A stretch of 64,000 bases of DNA from Rubrivivax sp. (GTDB lineage Bacteria; Pseudomonadota; Gammaproteobacteria; Burkholderiales; Burkholderiaceae_C), in assembly GCA_020248945.1 (NCBI GenBank), contig JADCGQ010000015.1, forward strand, positions 1 through 64,000, in the 5' to 3' direction. This document shows positions 1-9,943 of the stretch, piece by piece. A program made the position numbers and the translations under genes. Numbering within the stretch: the first letter of the stretch is position 1; every line of letters starts with the position of its first letter. The notes below the pieces were generated by a model, which ran no database searches, had not been told where the DNA came from, and saw only the letters and a program-made list of their open reading frames with translations.

Positions 1-2119
<2,119 letters not shown>

Positions 2120-2446
2120 GCGTTTCCTTGACGATGCTTAAAGGGCAGGTCGGCGCGCACCGACCGGCTCGTGGCCGGGCGGGCAGGCGTTCGGTGGGCG
2201 CCGACGGCGCACGCACCCGCGGCCGGCAAGGCCGGGCAGGGTGGGCCTTCGAGAGGCCGGTGCGCACATCGTCGCTGGCAAGTTGGCGTGGACGTTGATC
2301 AATGCAGCCCTTGCGGATGAGGTTGACCTGTTGAACCCTTGTCGAGGGTGGTCGGGGTCCGGAGGTGCTGCCGTCACTCTTGCCGTTGCGACAAACGCAG
2401 AATTGTACTGCGAAGCCCGGCAAATCCGCCTGGAAGGCGGGGGCCT
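2120..2446. other. dnaG-rpoD intergenic region, no gene
   Basis: This 327-bp gap between dnaG and rpoD has no credible coding sequence. Read on the minus strand it holds, soon after the dnaG stop, a small hairpin (2426-2440) and then a TACAAT hexamer at 2407-2402 that could be the -10 element of an internal rpoD promoter, which would leave a leader of nearly 300 nt. I did not find a convincing -35 element at the right spacing, so the promoter is only a candidate. The remainder is GC-rich sequence without obvious repeats. Confidence 0.5.
2421..2440 (-). terminator. Possible weak terminator or attenuator after dnaG
   Basis: On the minus strand CCGCC-TTCCA-GGCGG forms a 5-bp stem with a 5-base loop, followed by ATTTG. 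It lies just downstream of the dnaG stop. The stem is short and the T-run poor, so this may be only an attenuator or chance. Internal termination between dnaG and rpoD is known in the equivalent operon of enterobacteria. Confidence 0.25.
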
Positions 2447-4300
2447 TCAGTGGGCCGTCGTGGGCCCGCGCCCCGCCTTGAAGGCCGCGATCTGCGCCAG
2501 GATCTCGCGGTAGCGCTGCAGCTCCTCGGGCCCGGGCGAGGCCGACACGATGGCGTCGGCCTCCTGGCGCAGCAGGGTCTGCCAGAGCAGGCTGATGCAA
2601 CGCTGCAGCTCCTCGAAGCTGTGCTGATCGTCGCCGAGGCCGGCACGCACCCAGCCGCGCGCCTGGGCTGCCCAGGCTTGTTCGGCCATCGCGTCGACGA
2701 GGTGCGACCAGGTCATGGGCCCGTGCTCCACCACCTGCGTTTCGAGCCAGCGGGCGACCTCGCCATAGGGCGCGGGCAGCTCGTGAAGCAACTGCTGGTC
2801 GTCGGGGGCCAGCTTGTCCCACCAGTCGCTGTGCTGCAGCAGCAGGCGCAGCGCGACGTCGGCCGGGCCGGCCGGCGCCACGCGCAGCGCGCCGGGCCGC
2901 AGCAGGCGCACGGGCCCGGTGCGCTCGGGGCCGCTGCGCGCGGCCGCGGCGGCCGGCGCCTTGGCCGTGCCCCAGAGCTGCGCCAGATCAGCGGCCTCCA
3001 GCCGCGCCTGCGTGGCCAGTTCAGCCAGCAGCTGGCGCTTCAGCGCGCCATCGGGCAAGGCCTGCCACAGTGGCCGTGCCTGCGCCAGCATGCGCGAGCG
3101 GCCCTCGGCCGCGGCCAGATCGCAGCCGTCGGCGGCCTGCGCCTGCAACTGGCGCGACAGCGGCACGGCCTCGCCGATGGCGCGCTCGAAGGCCTCGGCG
3201 CCGAGCTCGCGCACGTAGCTGTCGGGATCGTGCTCGGGTGGCAGGAACAGGAAGCGCACGGTTCGCAGGTCGGTGGCGTGCGGCAGCGAGGCCTCCAGCG
3301 CGCGGCCGGCGGCGCGGCGGCCGGCGGCGTCGCCATCGAAGCTGAAGACGACGTGATCGGTGAAGCGGAACAGCTTCTGCACGTGCTCGGCCGTGCAGGC
3401 CGTGCCCAGCGTGGCCACGGCGTTGCCGAATCCCCACTGCGCCAGCGCGACGACGTCCATGTAGCCCTCGACGACGAGCACGAAGCCCTTGTCGCGCAGG
3501 GCCTGGCGGGCCTCGAACAGGCCGTAGAGCTCGCGGCCCTTGCTGAACACCGGCGTCTCCGGCGAGTTCATGTACTTGGGCTTGCTGTCGTCGAGCACAC
3601 GGCCGCCGAAGCCGATGACCTGGCCGTCGGTGCCCCGGATCGGGAACATCACGCGCTGGCGGAACCAGTCGTAGCGGCCGCGGTCGGCGTGGGCGGCGTC
3701 GGGTGCGGCTTCGCCATCGCCGGACTCATGGTCATCACGGCGGCGCACGAGGCCGGCTTCTTCGAGCAAGGGGTCGTCGTAGCTCGGGAACACGCCCGCC
3801 AAAGTCTTCCAGCCCGGCGGCGCGTAGCCGAGGCCGAAGCGCGCCGCCACCGCGCCGGTGAGGCCGCGCTTCTTGAGGTAGGCCACGGCCTGCGGGCTCG
3901 TCTTGAGCTGGCTGCGGTAGAAGCCGGCGGCACGATCGAGCACCTCGCCGATCGACAGCCGCCGCTGGCGCAGGGTGTCGCGGCGCTCGCGTTCTTCGGG
4001 CGTGACCTGCTCTTCGGGCACCGCCATGCCCGCCCGGCCGGCGAGCTCGCGCACGGCCTCGACGAAGCTCAGGCCCAGGTGTTCGGTGAGAAAGCGGATG
4101 GCGTCGCCGCTGGCGCCACAGCCGAAGCAGTAATAGAACTGCTTGGCCGGCGCCACCGAGAAGCTCGGCGACTTCTCGCCATGGAACGGGCACAGCCCCA
4201 TCCAGTTGGCGCCGCCGCGCTTGAGCTCGACGTGGTGGCCGATCACGTCGACGATGTCGACGCGGGACAGCAGTTCCTGCAGGAAGCCCGGTGGGATCAC
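2447..4300 (-). CDS. dnaG: DNA primase DnaG
   Basis: Synthesises RNA primers at the replication fork. 617 aa, normal length. The N-terminal zinc-binding domain shows C37-x2-H40 and C58-x2-C61 (CPFH and CFGC). The TOPRIM catalytic core has the EGYMD and FDGDAAG motifs around residues 265-320. The C-terminal helicase-binding region is present. The start is GTG at 4300 and the N-terminus MIPPGFLQELL matches the family. GTG overlaps the TGA stop of the upstream GGDEF-EAL gene, implying translational coupling. rpsU, the usual upstream partner of dnaG, is not next to it here. Identity is secure. Confidence 0.98.
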   Translation of the reverse strand: MIPPGFLQELLSRVDIVDVIGHHVELKRGGANWMGLCPFHGEKSPSFSVAPAKQFYYCFGCGASGDAIRFLTEHLGLSFVEAVRELAGRAGMAVPEEQVTPEERERRDTLRQRRLSIGEVLDRAAGFYRSQLKTSPQAVAYLKKRGLTGAVAARFGLGYAPPGWKTLAGVFPSYDDPLLEEAGLVRRRDDHESGDGEAAPDAAHADRGRYDWFRQRVMFPIRGTDGQVIGFGGRVLDDSKPKYMNSPETPVFSKGRELYGLFEARQALRDKGFVLVVEGYMDVVALAQWGFGNAVATLGTACTAEHVQKLFRFTDHVVFSFDGDAAGRRAAGRALEASLPHATDLRTVRFLFLPPEHDPDSYVRELGAEAFERAIGEAVPLSRQLQAQAADGCDLAAAEGRSRMLAQARPLWQALPDGALKRQLLAELATQARLEAADLAQLWGTAKAPAAAAARSGPERTGPVRLLRPGALRVAPAGPADVALRLLLQHSDWWDKLAPDDQQLLHELPAPYGEVARWLETQVVEHGPMTWSHLVDAMAEQAWAAQARGWVRAGLGDDQHSFEELQRCISLLWQTLLRQEADAIVSASPGPEELQRYREILAQIAAFKAGRGPTTAH

Positions 4301-7300
4301 CGACCCAGTTTACCGAGGCCGCTGTCGCCTGCTGGCTTGGCCGCTGCGGGTGCGATGGCAAACACGCCTCGGTACTGGCGGATCCAGTCGCCGACCTGGG
4401 CGACCGGCATCGGCGCCGCGATGCCGATGCCCTGGCCGATGATGCAGCCCATGTCGAGCAGCGCACGCGCCTGCGCCGGGCTCTCCACGCCCTCGGCCAC
4501 CACGCTGCAGCCAAAGGTGCCGGCCAGGCCGATGACGCCTTCGACGATGGCGCGGTCTTGCGCGTCGTCGAGCATGTTGTGGACGAAGCTGCGGTCGATC
4601 TTCAGCACGTCGACCGGCAGCCGCTTCAGGTAGGTGAGGGTGGAGTAGCCGGTGCCGAAGTCGTCGAGCGCGAAGCGCACGCCGGCCGCGCGGCAGCGGG
4701 TCAGCAGCGCCGAGGTGGCCTCGATGTCGGCATGGGCCGCGCTCTCGGTGATCTCGATCTCGAGGTGCTCGGCCAGCGGGTCGGCGTGGCGTGCCAGCAG
4801 TTCGGTGAGCCGCTGCGCGAAGTCGGGCTCCTGCAGATGGCGCGCCGAGACGTTGACGCTGACCGAGAAGTCGAAGCCCTTGCGGCGCCAGGAGCTGAGG
4901 TGATCGAGCGCCTGCGCGATGACCCAGTCGCCGATGCGGCTGGACAGCCCCGTGTGTTCGATCAGCGGCAGGAACTGCGACGGTGCGATCAGCCCCTGGC
5001 TCGGATGCTCCCAGCGCAGCAGGGCCTCGAAGCCGTGCACGCGGCCGGTCTTCATGTCGACCTTCGGCTGGTAGTGAAGCACGAGCTGCTGCTGGTCGAG
5101 CGCGTTCTGGATGCGCACGATGTCCATGGCGCGCTCTTCGGTGCGGCGGCGCTGCTCGGCATCGAAGAAGGCATAGCCATTGCGCCCCTTCTGCTTGGCG
5201 TCGTACATGGCGTGGTCGGCGTGGCGCAGCAGCGTGTCGGAGTCGCTGCGGTCGATGGGGTAGACCGTCAGCCCCATGCTGGCCGTGACCTGCACCGGAT
5301 CCTCGGCGGGGTCGACGACGTAAGGCTGGGCCACGACACGCAACACGCGCTCGACGGCCAGGCGCGCTTCTTCCAGCGTGCCGGCGCGCAGCAGCAGCAC
5401 GAACTCGTCGCCACCCAGCCGGGCGGCGCTGTCCGTCCAGTGCTCGCGGCTGCGCAGGGCGCTGCGCAGCCGCCCGGCCAGCTCCGCCAGCAGGCGGTCG
5501 CCGGCGGCGTGGCCGAAGCGGTCGTTCACGGGCTTGAAGCGGTCGAGGTCGAGGTAGCACACCACCAGCAGATAGCCGTCGCGGTCGGTGGCGCGGATGG
5601 CGTCATCGAGCAGCTCCGACAGCCGCGCGCGGTTGGGCAGGCGCGTGAGTTCGTCGAAGTGCGCCTGGCGTTCGAGTTGCTCGCGCTGCTGCTGCTGCTG
5701 CGTGATGTCGCTGATGACCAGCACGTGGTAGCGCAGGTCGCCATCGGGGCCGAGCACGGTGGAGATGGTGGCCTGCAGCGTGCAGGCGGTGCCGTCGCGC
5801 CGGCGTTCGAGCAGCTCGCCGCGCCAGCGGCCGTGGTCGCTGAGGCCGGCCCACATGGCGGCGCGCTGCTGGCGGGCCACCGGATCGGCTGGTGTGGGCC
5901 GCAGCAGCGACGGCACGGTGCCGAGCAGCTCGTCGCGCGGCACGCCGACGATCTGGGCATAGGCCGGGTTGACGTCAAGCGCGCGCAGATCGGGGTCGGT
6001 GATCAGCAGGCCCTCGTGCAGGTGCTGGAACAGGCTGACGGTCATCAGCTGCCGCTCCTGCGCCTGGCGCTTGTCGTGCACGTCGGCCAGCGTGGCCATC
6101 AGCCGCAGCGGGTGGCCGGCGGCGTCGCGCTCGACCACCAGCAGCGTGGCCTCGAGCCAGCGCCAATCCGTGCCGCGTTGCTGGCGCAGCTCAAGCAGCC
6201 GGCGGCCGGCGCGCCCGGCACCCACCGTGGCGATGGCCTCGACCAGCGCCGGTCGATCTTCGGGGTGCACCTGCTCGAGCCAGGCCGCAGCGCTCCAGCG
6301 CCGGTCGGTGTGGCCGGTGAGCGTGCGCCAGGCGACTGAGGCAAAGCCGTGGCTGCGGTCGAGCAGCCAGTCGGCGACGCCGAGGCGCGATCCGTCGAGA
6401 GCCCACTCCCAGCGCTGTGAACGGCCGCGCCAGTCCACGTGGGCGGCGTGGCCGATCAGCAGCAGTGCCAGTGCCGAGCCGACCCAGGCCGCGACGCCGG
6501 CCTGCAGGTTGCCGCCAGTGCTCCAGAACGACAGTCCCTTGGCCGCCGAGCCCGCCACCAGCAGCGAGGCCAGCAGCAGAAAGCTCGACGCGAGTGCGAG
6601 CCGCCCCAGCATGGCCAGTGCCGCTACCACGATGAGCGGCAGGAACATCGCCGCCGTGCCGACGGGCGAGCGCGCCATCGGCGAGGCCCACAGCAACAGC
6701 AGGGCCACCAGCGCCGGCAGGCCGGCCAGCACGAGGCCAGGCCATCCCTGCACCCAGCCCGCGCCGGGTTGGAGGGCGTGCAACATGCCGCGGTCGAAGC
6801 TCAGTACCGCCGTGGCCGTGGCCAGCATGCCCAGGCCCAACACGACCCAGCCCACGCTCAATGCCTCCCAGGCGTCGCTGCCGGTGTCGCCCGGAAACCA
6901 GGCCGCCAAGGCCAGCGTGGCGGGCAGCGCGGCACCGACGATCACGCCCAGCGCCAGCACGCCCACGTCGACCGGCCGCTCCAGCCGGGCGTCGAAGTCG
7001 AACCGTCGCATCAACGTGTGCGCCAGCATGGCAGCCAGGCCCATGGCCATGGCGCCGACGGCGGCATCGATGACGCGCATGCCGCTGCCCAGCAAGGCGA
7101 TGAAGGTGCCGACCACCGCGCCCACCAGCACCGGCGGCCCCCAGCGGATGAGGGCGGCCAGCGCCAGCCCGGCCGGCAGTGCAATGGCGCTCCAGGGCTT
7201 GAGTGCAAGACTCAGCGAGCCGGCATACGACAGCAGCAGCGCCGCCAGGCCGATGCTGAGCACCGACAGGCCGGCCGACAGCGACTTGTTCAGGCGCTGC

Positions 7301-7359
7301 GAGGGCGCGGCTCCAGGTGCCGCTGCGGGGGATGCGGGTGCAGCGTCCGGCTGATCCAT
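4297..7359 (-). CDS. Membrane-anchored PAS-GGDEF-EAL protein (cyclic-di-GMP turnover)
   Basis: Probable bifunctional or single-activity c-di-GMP enzyme of the inner membrane, 1020 aa. Residues about 25-310 contain eight or more hydrophobic segments resembling a MASE-type sensor. Two PAS-like regions follow (about 325-430 and 445-560), then a GGDEF domain with intact RLGGDEF, then an EAL domain with FEALLRW and DDFGTGYSTL. Both signature motifs are intact, so synthase and phosphodiesterase activity are each possible; the net direction cannot be told from sequence. It overlaps dnaG by a few bases, an unusual partner. The ligand sensed is unknown. Confidence 0.93.
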   Translation of the reverse strand: MDQPDAAPASPAAAPGAAPSQRLNKSLSAGLSVLSIGLAALLLSYAGSLSLALKPWSAIALPAGLALAALIRWGPPVLVGAVVGTFIALLGSGMRVIDAAVGAMAMGLAAMLAHTLMRRFDFDARLERPVDVGVLALGVIVGAALPATLALAAWFPGDTGSDAWEALSVGWVVLGLGMLATATAVLSFDRGMLHALQPGAGWVQGWPGLVLAGLPALVALLLLWASPMARSPVGTAAMFLPLIVVAALAMLGRLALASSFLLLASLLVAGSAAKGLSFWSTGGNLQAGVAAWVGSALALLLIGHAAHVDWRGRSQRWEWALDGSRLGVADWLLDRSHGFASVAWRTLTGHTDRRWSAAAWLEQVHPEDRPALVEAIATVGAGRAGRRLLELRQQRGTDWRWLEATLLVVERDAAGHPLRLMATLADVHDKRQAQERQLMTVSLFQHLHEGLLITDPDLRALDVNPAYAQIVGVPRDELLGTVPSLLRPTPADPVARQQRAAMWAGLSDHGRWRGELLERRRDGTACTLQATISTVLGPDGDLRYHVLVISDITQQQQQREQLERQAHFDELTRLPNRARLSELLDDAIRATDRDGYLLVVCYLDLDRFKPVNDRFGHAAGDRLLAELAGRLRSALRSREHWTDSAARLGGDEFVLLLRAGTLEEARLAVERVLRVVAQPYVVDPAEDPVQVTASMGLTVYPIDRSDSDTLLRHADHAMYDAKQKGRNGYAFFDAEQRRRTEERAMDIVRIQNALDQQQLVLHYQPKVDMKTGRVHGFEALLRWEHPSQGLIAPSQFLPLIEHTGLSSRIGDWVIAQALDHLSSWRRKGFDFSVSVNVSARHLQEPDFAQRLTELLARHADPLAEHLEIEITESAAHADIEATSALLTRCRAAGVRFALDDFGTGYSTLTYLKRLPVDVLKIDRSFVHNMLDDAQDRAIVEGVIGLAGTFGCSVVAEGVESPAQARALLDMGCIIGQGIGIAAPMPVAQVGDWIRQYRGVFAIAPAAAKPAGDSGLGKLGR

Positions 7360-7390
7360 TGAGGGCTTCGGTGGCTGCCTGCGCCGGGGG

Positions 7391-7708
7391 CTAGAGGGCG
7401 AAGTCCGACAGGCTGCGCCCGTCGGCCAGCGCGGCCTTCAACCACTTCGGCTGCAGCCCGCGCCCGGACCAGGTTTCGCCGGTGTCCGGGTGCCGGTACT
7501 TGGGCGCCACCTTCGAAGGCGCCGACGGACGGGCCGCGCGCAAGGGGGCGGGTCGCGGCGTGCCGCCAATGTCGGCCATCGTCAGGCCGAACTGCGCCAT
7601 CAACTCGCGCACTTGCGCCACGGCGCGCTCGCGCTCGGCGCGCTGGGTGTCGATGATCAACTGGTCGAGCGCGGCCTTCTGGGCCAGCAGTTCCGCAAGG
7701 CTTGCCAC
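7391..7708 (-). CDS. H-NS family nucleoid-associated protein
   Basis: Small DNA-binding protein, 105 aa. An N-terminal coiled-coil oligomerisation segment (about 1-45) is joined by a Pro/Ala-rich linker to the C-terminal H-NS DNA-binding motif YRHPDTGETWSGRG followed by PKWL (about 70-95). The YRHPDTGETWSGRG core is the minor-groove AT-hook-like loop of the betaproteobacterial H-NS/BpH3 group. The GTG start at 7708 lies 9 bases after the yggX stop, so the gene is probably co-transcribed with yggX and argA. It likely silences AT-rich or foreign DNA; specific targets are unknown. Confidence 0.9.
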   Translation of the reverse strand: MASLAELLAQKAALDQLIIDTQRAERERAVAQVRELMAQFGLTMADIGGTPRPAPLRAARPSAPSKVAPKYRHPDTGETWSGRGLQPKWLKAALADGRSLSDFAL

Positions 7709-7717
7709 GGGTGCGCC

Positions 7718-7990
7718 TCAGGCCGCGGGCGGCACGTAGCCGACCGGCTTGTCGGCACCGGTGCCGAAGAAGAACTGCTCCATCTGCCGCGCCAGGTACT
7801 GGCGGGCGCGCGCGTCGGCGAGGTTGAGCCGGTTCTCGTTGACCAGCATGGTCTGGTGCTTCTTCCAGAGCTCGAACGCCTCCTGGCTGACGTTGTCGAA
7901 GATGCGCTTGCCGAGCTCGCCCGGGTAGGGCGGGAAGGCGATGCCCTGGGCTTCCTTCTTCAGGTACACGCACTGAACCATCCGTGCCAT
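7718..7990 (-). CDS. yggX: Fe(2+)-trafficking / oxidative damage protection protein YggX
   Basis: Small cytosolic protein protecting iron-sulfur clusters from oxidation, 90 aa, usual length. The N-terminus [16 protein letters not shown] and the following FPPYPGELG and [11 protein letters not shown] are diagnostic, including the conserved Cys7. I chose the ATG at 7990 over the ATG at 7999 because family members begin MAR-MVQC and because the GAGGA site then sits 9 bases upstream, overlapping the argA stop. It sits between argA and the H-NS-like gene on one strand, so these three are probably one transcript. Confidence 0.95.
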   Translation of the reverse strand: MARMVQCVYLKKEAQGIAFPPYPGELGKRIFDNVSQEAFELWKKHQTMLVNENRLNLADARARQYLARQMEQFFFGTGADKPVGYVPPAA

Positions 7991-8002
7991 CGTCGTCATT
8001 CC

Positions 8003-9367
8003 TCAGTTGAATCTCTTGACCAGCACCTGCGAACGCCGGTCCCAGTTGTACTTGCGTTTGCGGGCCTCGGGCAGCCAGTCGGGGTCGACCTGCACGAAGC
8101 CGCGCTTGATGAACCAGTGCATGGTGCGCGTCGTGAGCACGAACATGCTCTGCAGCCCCATCGCGCGGGCGCGCTGCTCGACGCGCTTGAGCAGCCGCTC
8201 GCCGTCGCCCTGGCCCTGGCTGAGCGGGCTCACGGTGAGCGCCGCCATCTCGGCGGTGCGCGCCTCGGGGTAGGGGTAGAGCGCGGCGCAGCCGAAGATG
8301 ATGCCGTCGTGCTCGACGACGCTGTAGTTGGCGATGTCGCGCTCGATCTCGTGGCGGTCGCGGCGCACCAGGGTGCCATCTCTCTCGAACGGTTCGATGA
8401 GCTGGATGATGCCGCCGACGTCGTCGGACGAGGCCTCGCGCAGGCTCTCGAGCTTTTCGTCGACGACCATGGTGCCGACGCCGTCGTGCGTGAACACCTC
8501 CAGCAGCAGCGCGCCATCGGTGGCAAAGGGCAGGATGTGGCTGCGCTCGACGCCACCCTCGCAGGCCTTGACGCAGTGCTGCAGGTAGAACGCGGTGTCG
8601 GTGGGCAGCGCTGGCGGCGGAAGCTCAGTGAGCAGGCGCTTGGCGTCGGCGAGGGCCAGTTCGGTGTCGATGCCGGCATCCGGGTCCGTATTGGCAACGT
8701 TCGGGCCCTTGGTGATGCTCTCGGCGATGCCCGGCACCTCGGTCACGAACACCAGCTTGTCGGCCTGCAGCGCGATGGCGGTGCTGGTGGCCACGTCTTC
8801 CATCGTCAGGTTGAAGGCCTCGCCGGTGGGCGAAAAGCCGAAGGGGCTGAGCAGCACGATGGCGCCGCTGTCGAGCGCGCTGCGCATGGCCACCGAGTCG
8901 ACGCGTCGCACGAGGCCGCTGTGCATGAAGTCGATGCCGTCGACGATGCCCACCGGCCGCGCCGTGAGGAAGTTGCCCGACACCACGCGCACCGTGCTGT
9001 TGGCCATGGGCGTGTTGGGCAGGCCCTGGCTGAAGGCGGCCTCGATCTCGAAGCGCAGCTGGCCGGCGGCCTCTTGTGCGGCGTCCAGCGCCACGGCGTC
9101 GGTGATGCGCACGCCGCGGTGGTACTTGCTGACCTGGCCCTTCAGTGCGAGCTGCTCCGTCACCTGCGGACGGAAGCCGTGGACCAGCACCAGCTTCAGG
9201 CCCATGGCGTGCAGGATGGCGAGGTCCTGCGCGAACACCGTCAGCTTGCCGGCGGCGATGGCCTCGCCTGCGAGGCCGACGACGAAGGTCTTGCCGCGGT
9301 AGGCGTGGATGTAGGGCGCCACGGCCCGGAACCAGGGGACGAAGGTGTGGGGGAAGACGAGGCTCAT
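8003..9367 (-). CDS. argA: N-acetylglutamate synthase (amino-acid kinase + GNAT type)
   Basis: Catalyses the first step of arginine synthesis, acetyl-CoA plus glutamate to N-acetylglutamate. 454 aa from the ATG at 9367, whose product begins MSLVFPHTFVPWFR, the family N-terminus; the open frame extends further upstream but lacks family similarity there. An amino-acid-kinase-like domain (about 20-290, with VLVHGFRPQV) binds arginine for feedback inhibition. A C-terminal GNAT acetyltransferase domain (about 300-450) has the acetyl-CoA loop SQGQGDGERLL. It is followed directly by yggX. Identity is secure. Confidence 0.95.
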   Translation of the reverse strand: MSLVFPHTFVPWFRAVAPYIHAYRGKTFVVGLAGEAIAAGKLTVFAQDLAILHAMGLKLVLVHGFRPQVTEQLALKGQVSKYHRGVRITDAVALDAAQEAAGQLRFEIEAAFSQGLPNTPMANSTVRVVSGNFLTARPVGIVDGIDFMHSGLVRRVDSVAMRSALDSGAIVLLSPFGFSPTGEAFNLTMEDVATSTAIALQADKLVFVTEVPGIAESITKGPNVANTDPDAGIDTELALADAKRLLTELPPPALPTDTAFYLQHCVKACEGGVERSHILPFATDGALLLEVFTHDGVGTMVVDEKLESLREASSDDVGGIIQLIEPFERDGTLVRRDRHEIERDIANYSVVEHDGIIFGCAALYPYPEARTAEMAALTVSPLSQGQGDGERLLKRVEQRARAMGLQSMFVLTTRTMHWFIKRGFVQVDPDWLPEARKRKYNWDRRSQVLVKRFN

Positions 9368-9469
9368 CGAGGGCAGGAGTGGGCGTGCGGATTGTGCCGC
9401 AGCGTGCGTTGACGCGCGGCCGACGTGGGCGCACGATGCCGGCGCCGCCATGGCGTGAGGAGCGTTGTA

Positions 9470-9850
9470 ATGGATGTCTACAAGACCCCTGGAGCCTTCA
9501 GCTGGAACGAGCTGATGACCACCGACCCGGCCGCCGCCGGCGCCTTCTACGCCGGCCTGTTCGGCTGGGCGATGAAAAACATGGACATGGGCACCGGCCC
9601 TTACCACGTGGCCAGCATCGGCGACACACAGGTTGCCGGCATCATGGGCATGGTGCCCGGCGGGCCGCCGATGCCGCCGGCCTGGGGCTGCTACATCACG
9701 GTCGACAACGTCGACGAGACTTTGGCCAAGTGCACGGCGCTGGGCGGCCAGACGCTGGTGCCGCCAATGGACGTGCCGGGCGTCGGCTGCATGGCCGTGC
9801 TGCAGGATCCGCAGGGCGCGGTGTTCAGCGTCATGGCGTACTCGGCCTGA
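9470..9850 (+). CDS. VOC (glyoxalase/bleomycin-resistance) family protein
   Basis: 126-aa protein of the vicinal oxygen chelate fold. It begins MDVYKTPGAFSWNELMT, with FYAGLFGW and the C-terminal LQDPQGAVFSVM typical of the family. The ATG at 9470 has GAGGAG 8 bases upstream. A single VOC domain is present (two beta-alpha-beta-beta-beta modules). Members bind metals or small molecules and many have no known substrate, so no enzymatic role is assigned. It stands alone between argA (divergent) and hrpA (same strand). Confidence 0.85.
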   Translation: MDVYKTPGAFSWNELMTTDPAAAGAFYAGLFGWAMKNMDMGTGPYHVASIGDTQVAGIMGMVPGGPPMPPAWGCYITVDNVDETLAKCTALGGQTLVPPMDVPGVGCMAVLQDPQGAVFSVMAYSA

Positions 9851-9943
9851 GCGCGGCCGCCCCGCGGGGCTGGGCGCTTGGGTGAGCGGCCGGGTGAGCG
9901 CTCGGGTGAGTGCTCGGACGTGGCGGGGATAATCCGCCCCCTC

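Noticed and set aside
2339..7362. Several long plus-strand frames opposite dnaG and the GGDEF-EAL gene
   Set aside because: No family motifs, and each mirrors a well-supported minus-strand gene.
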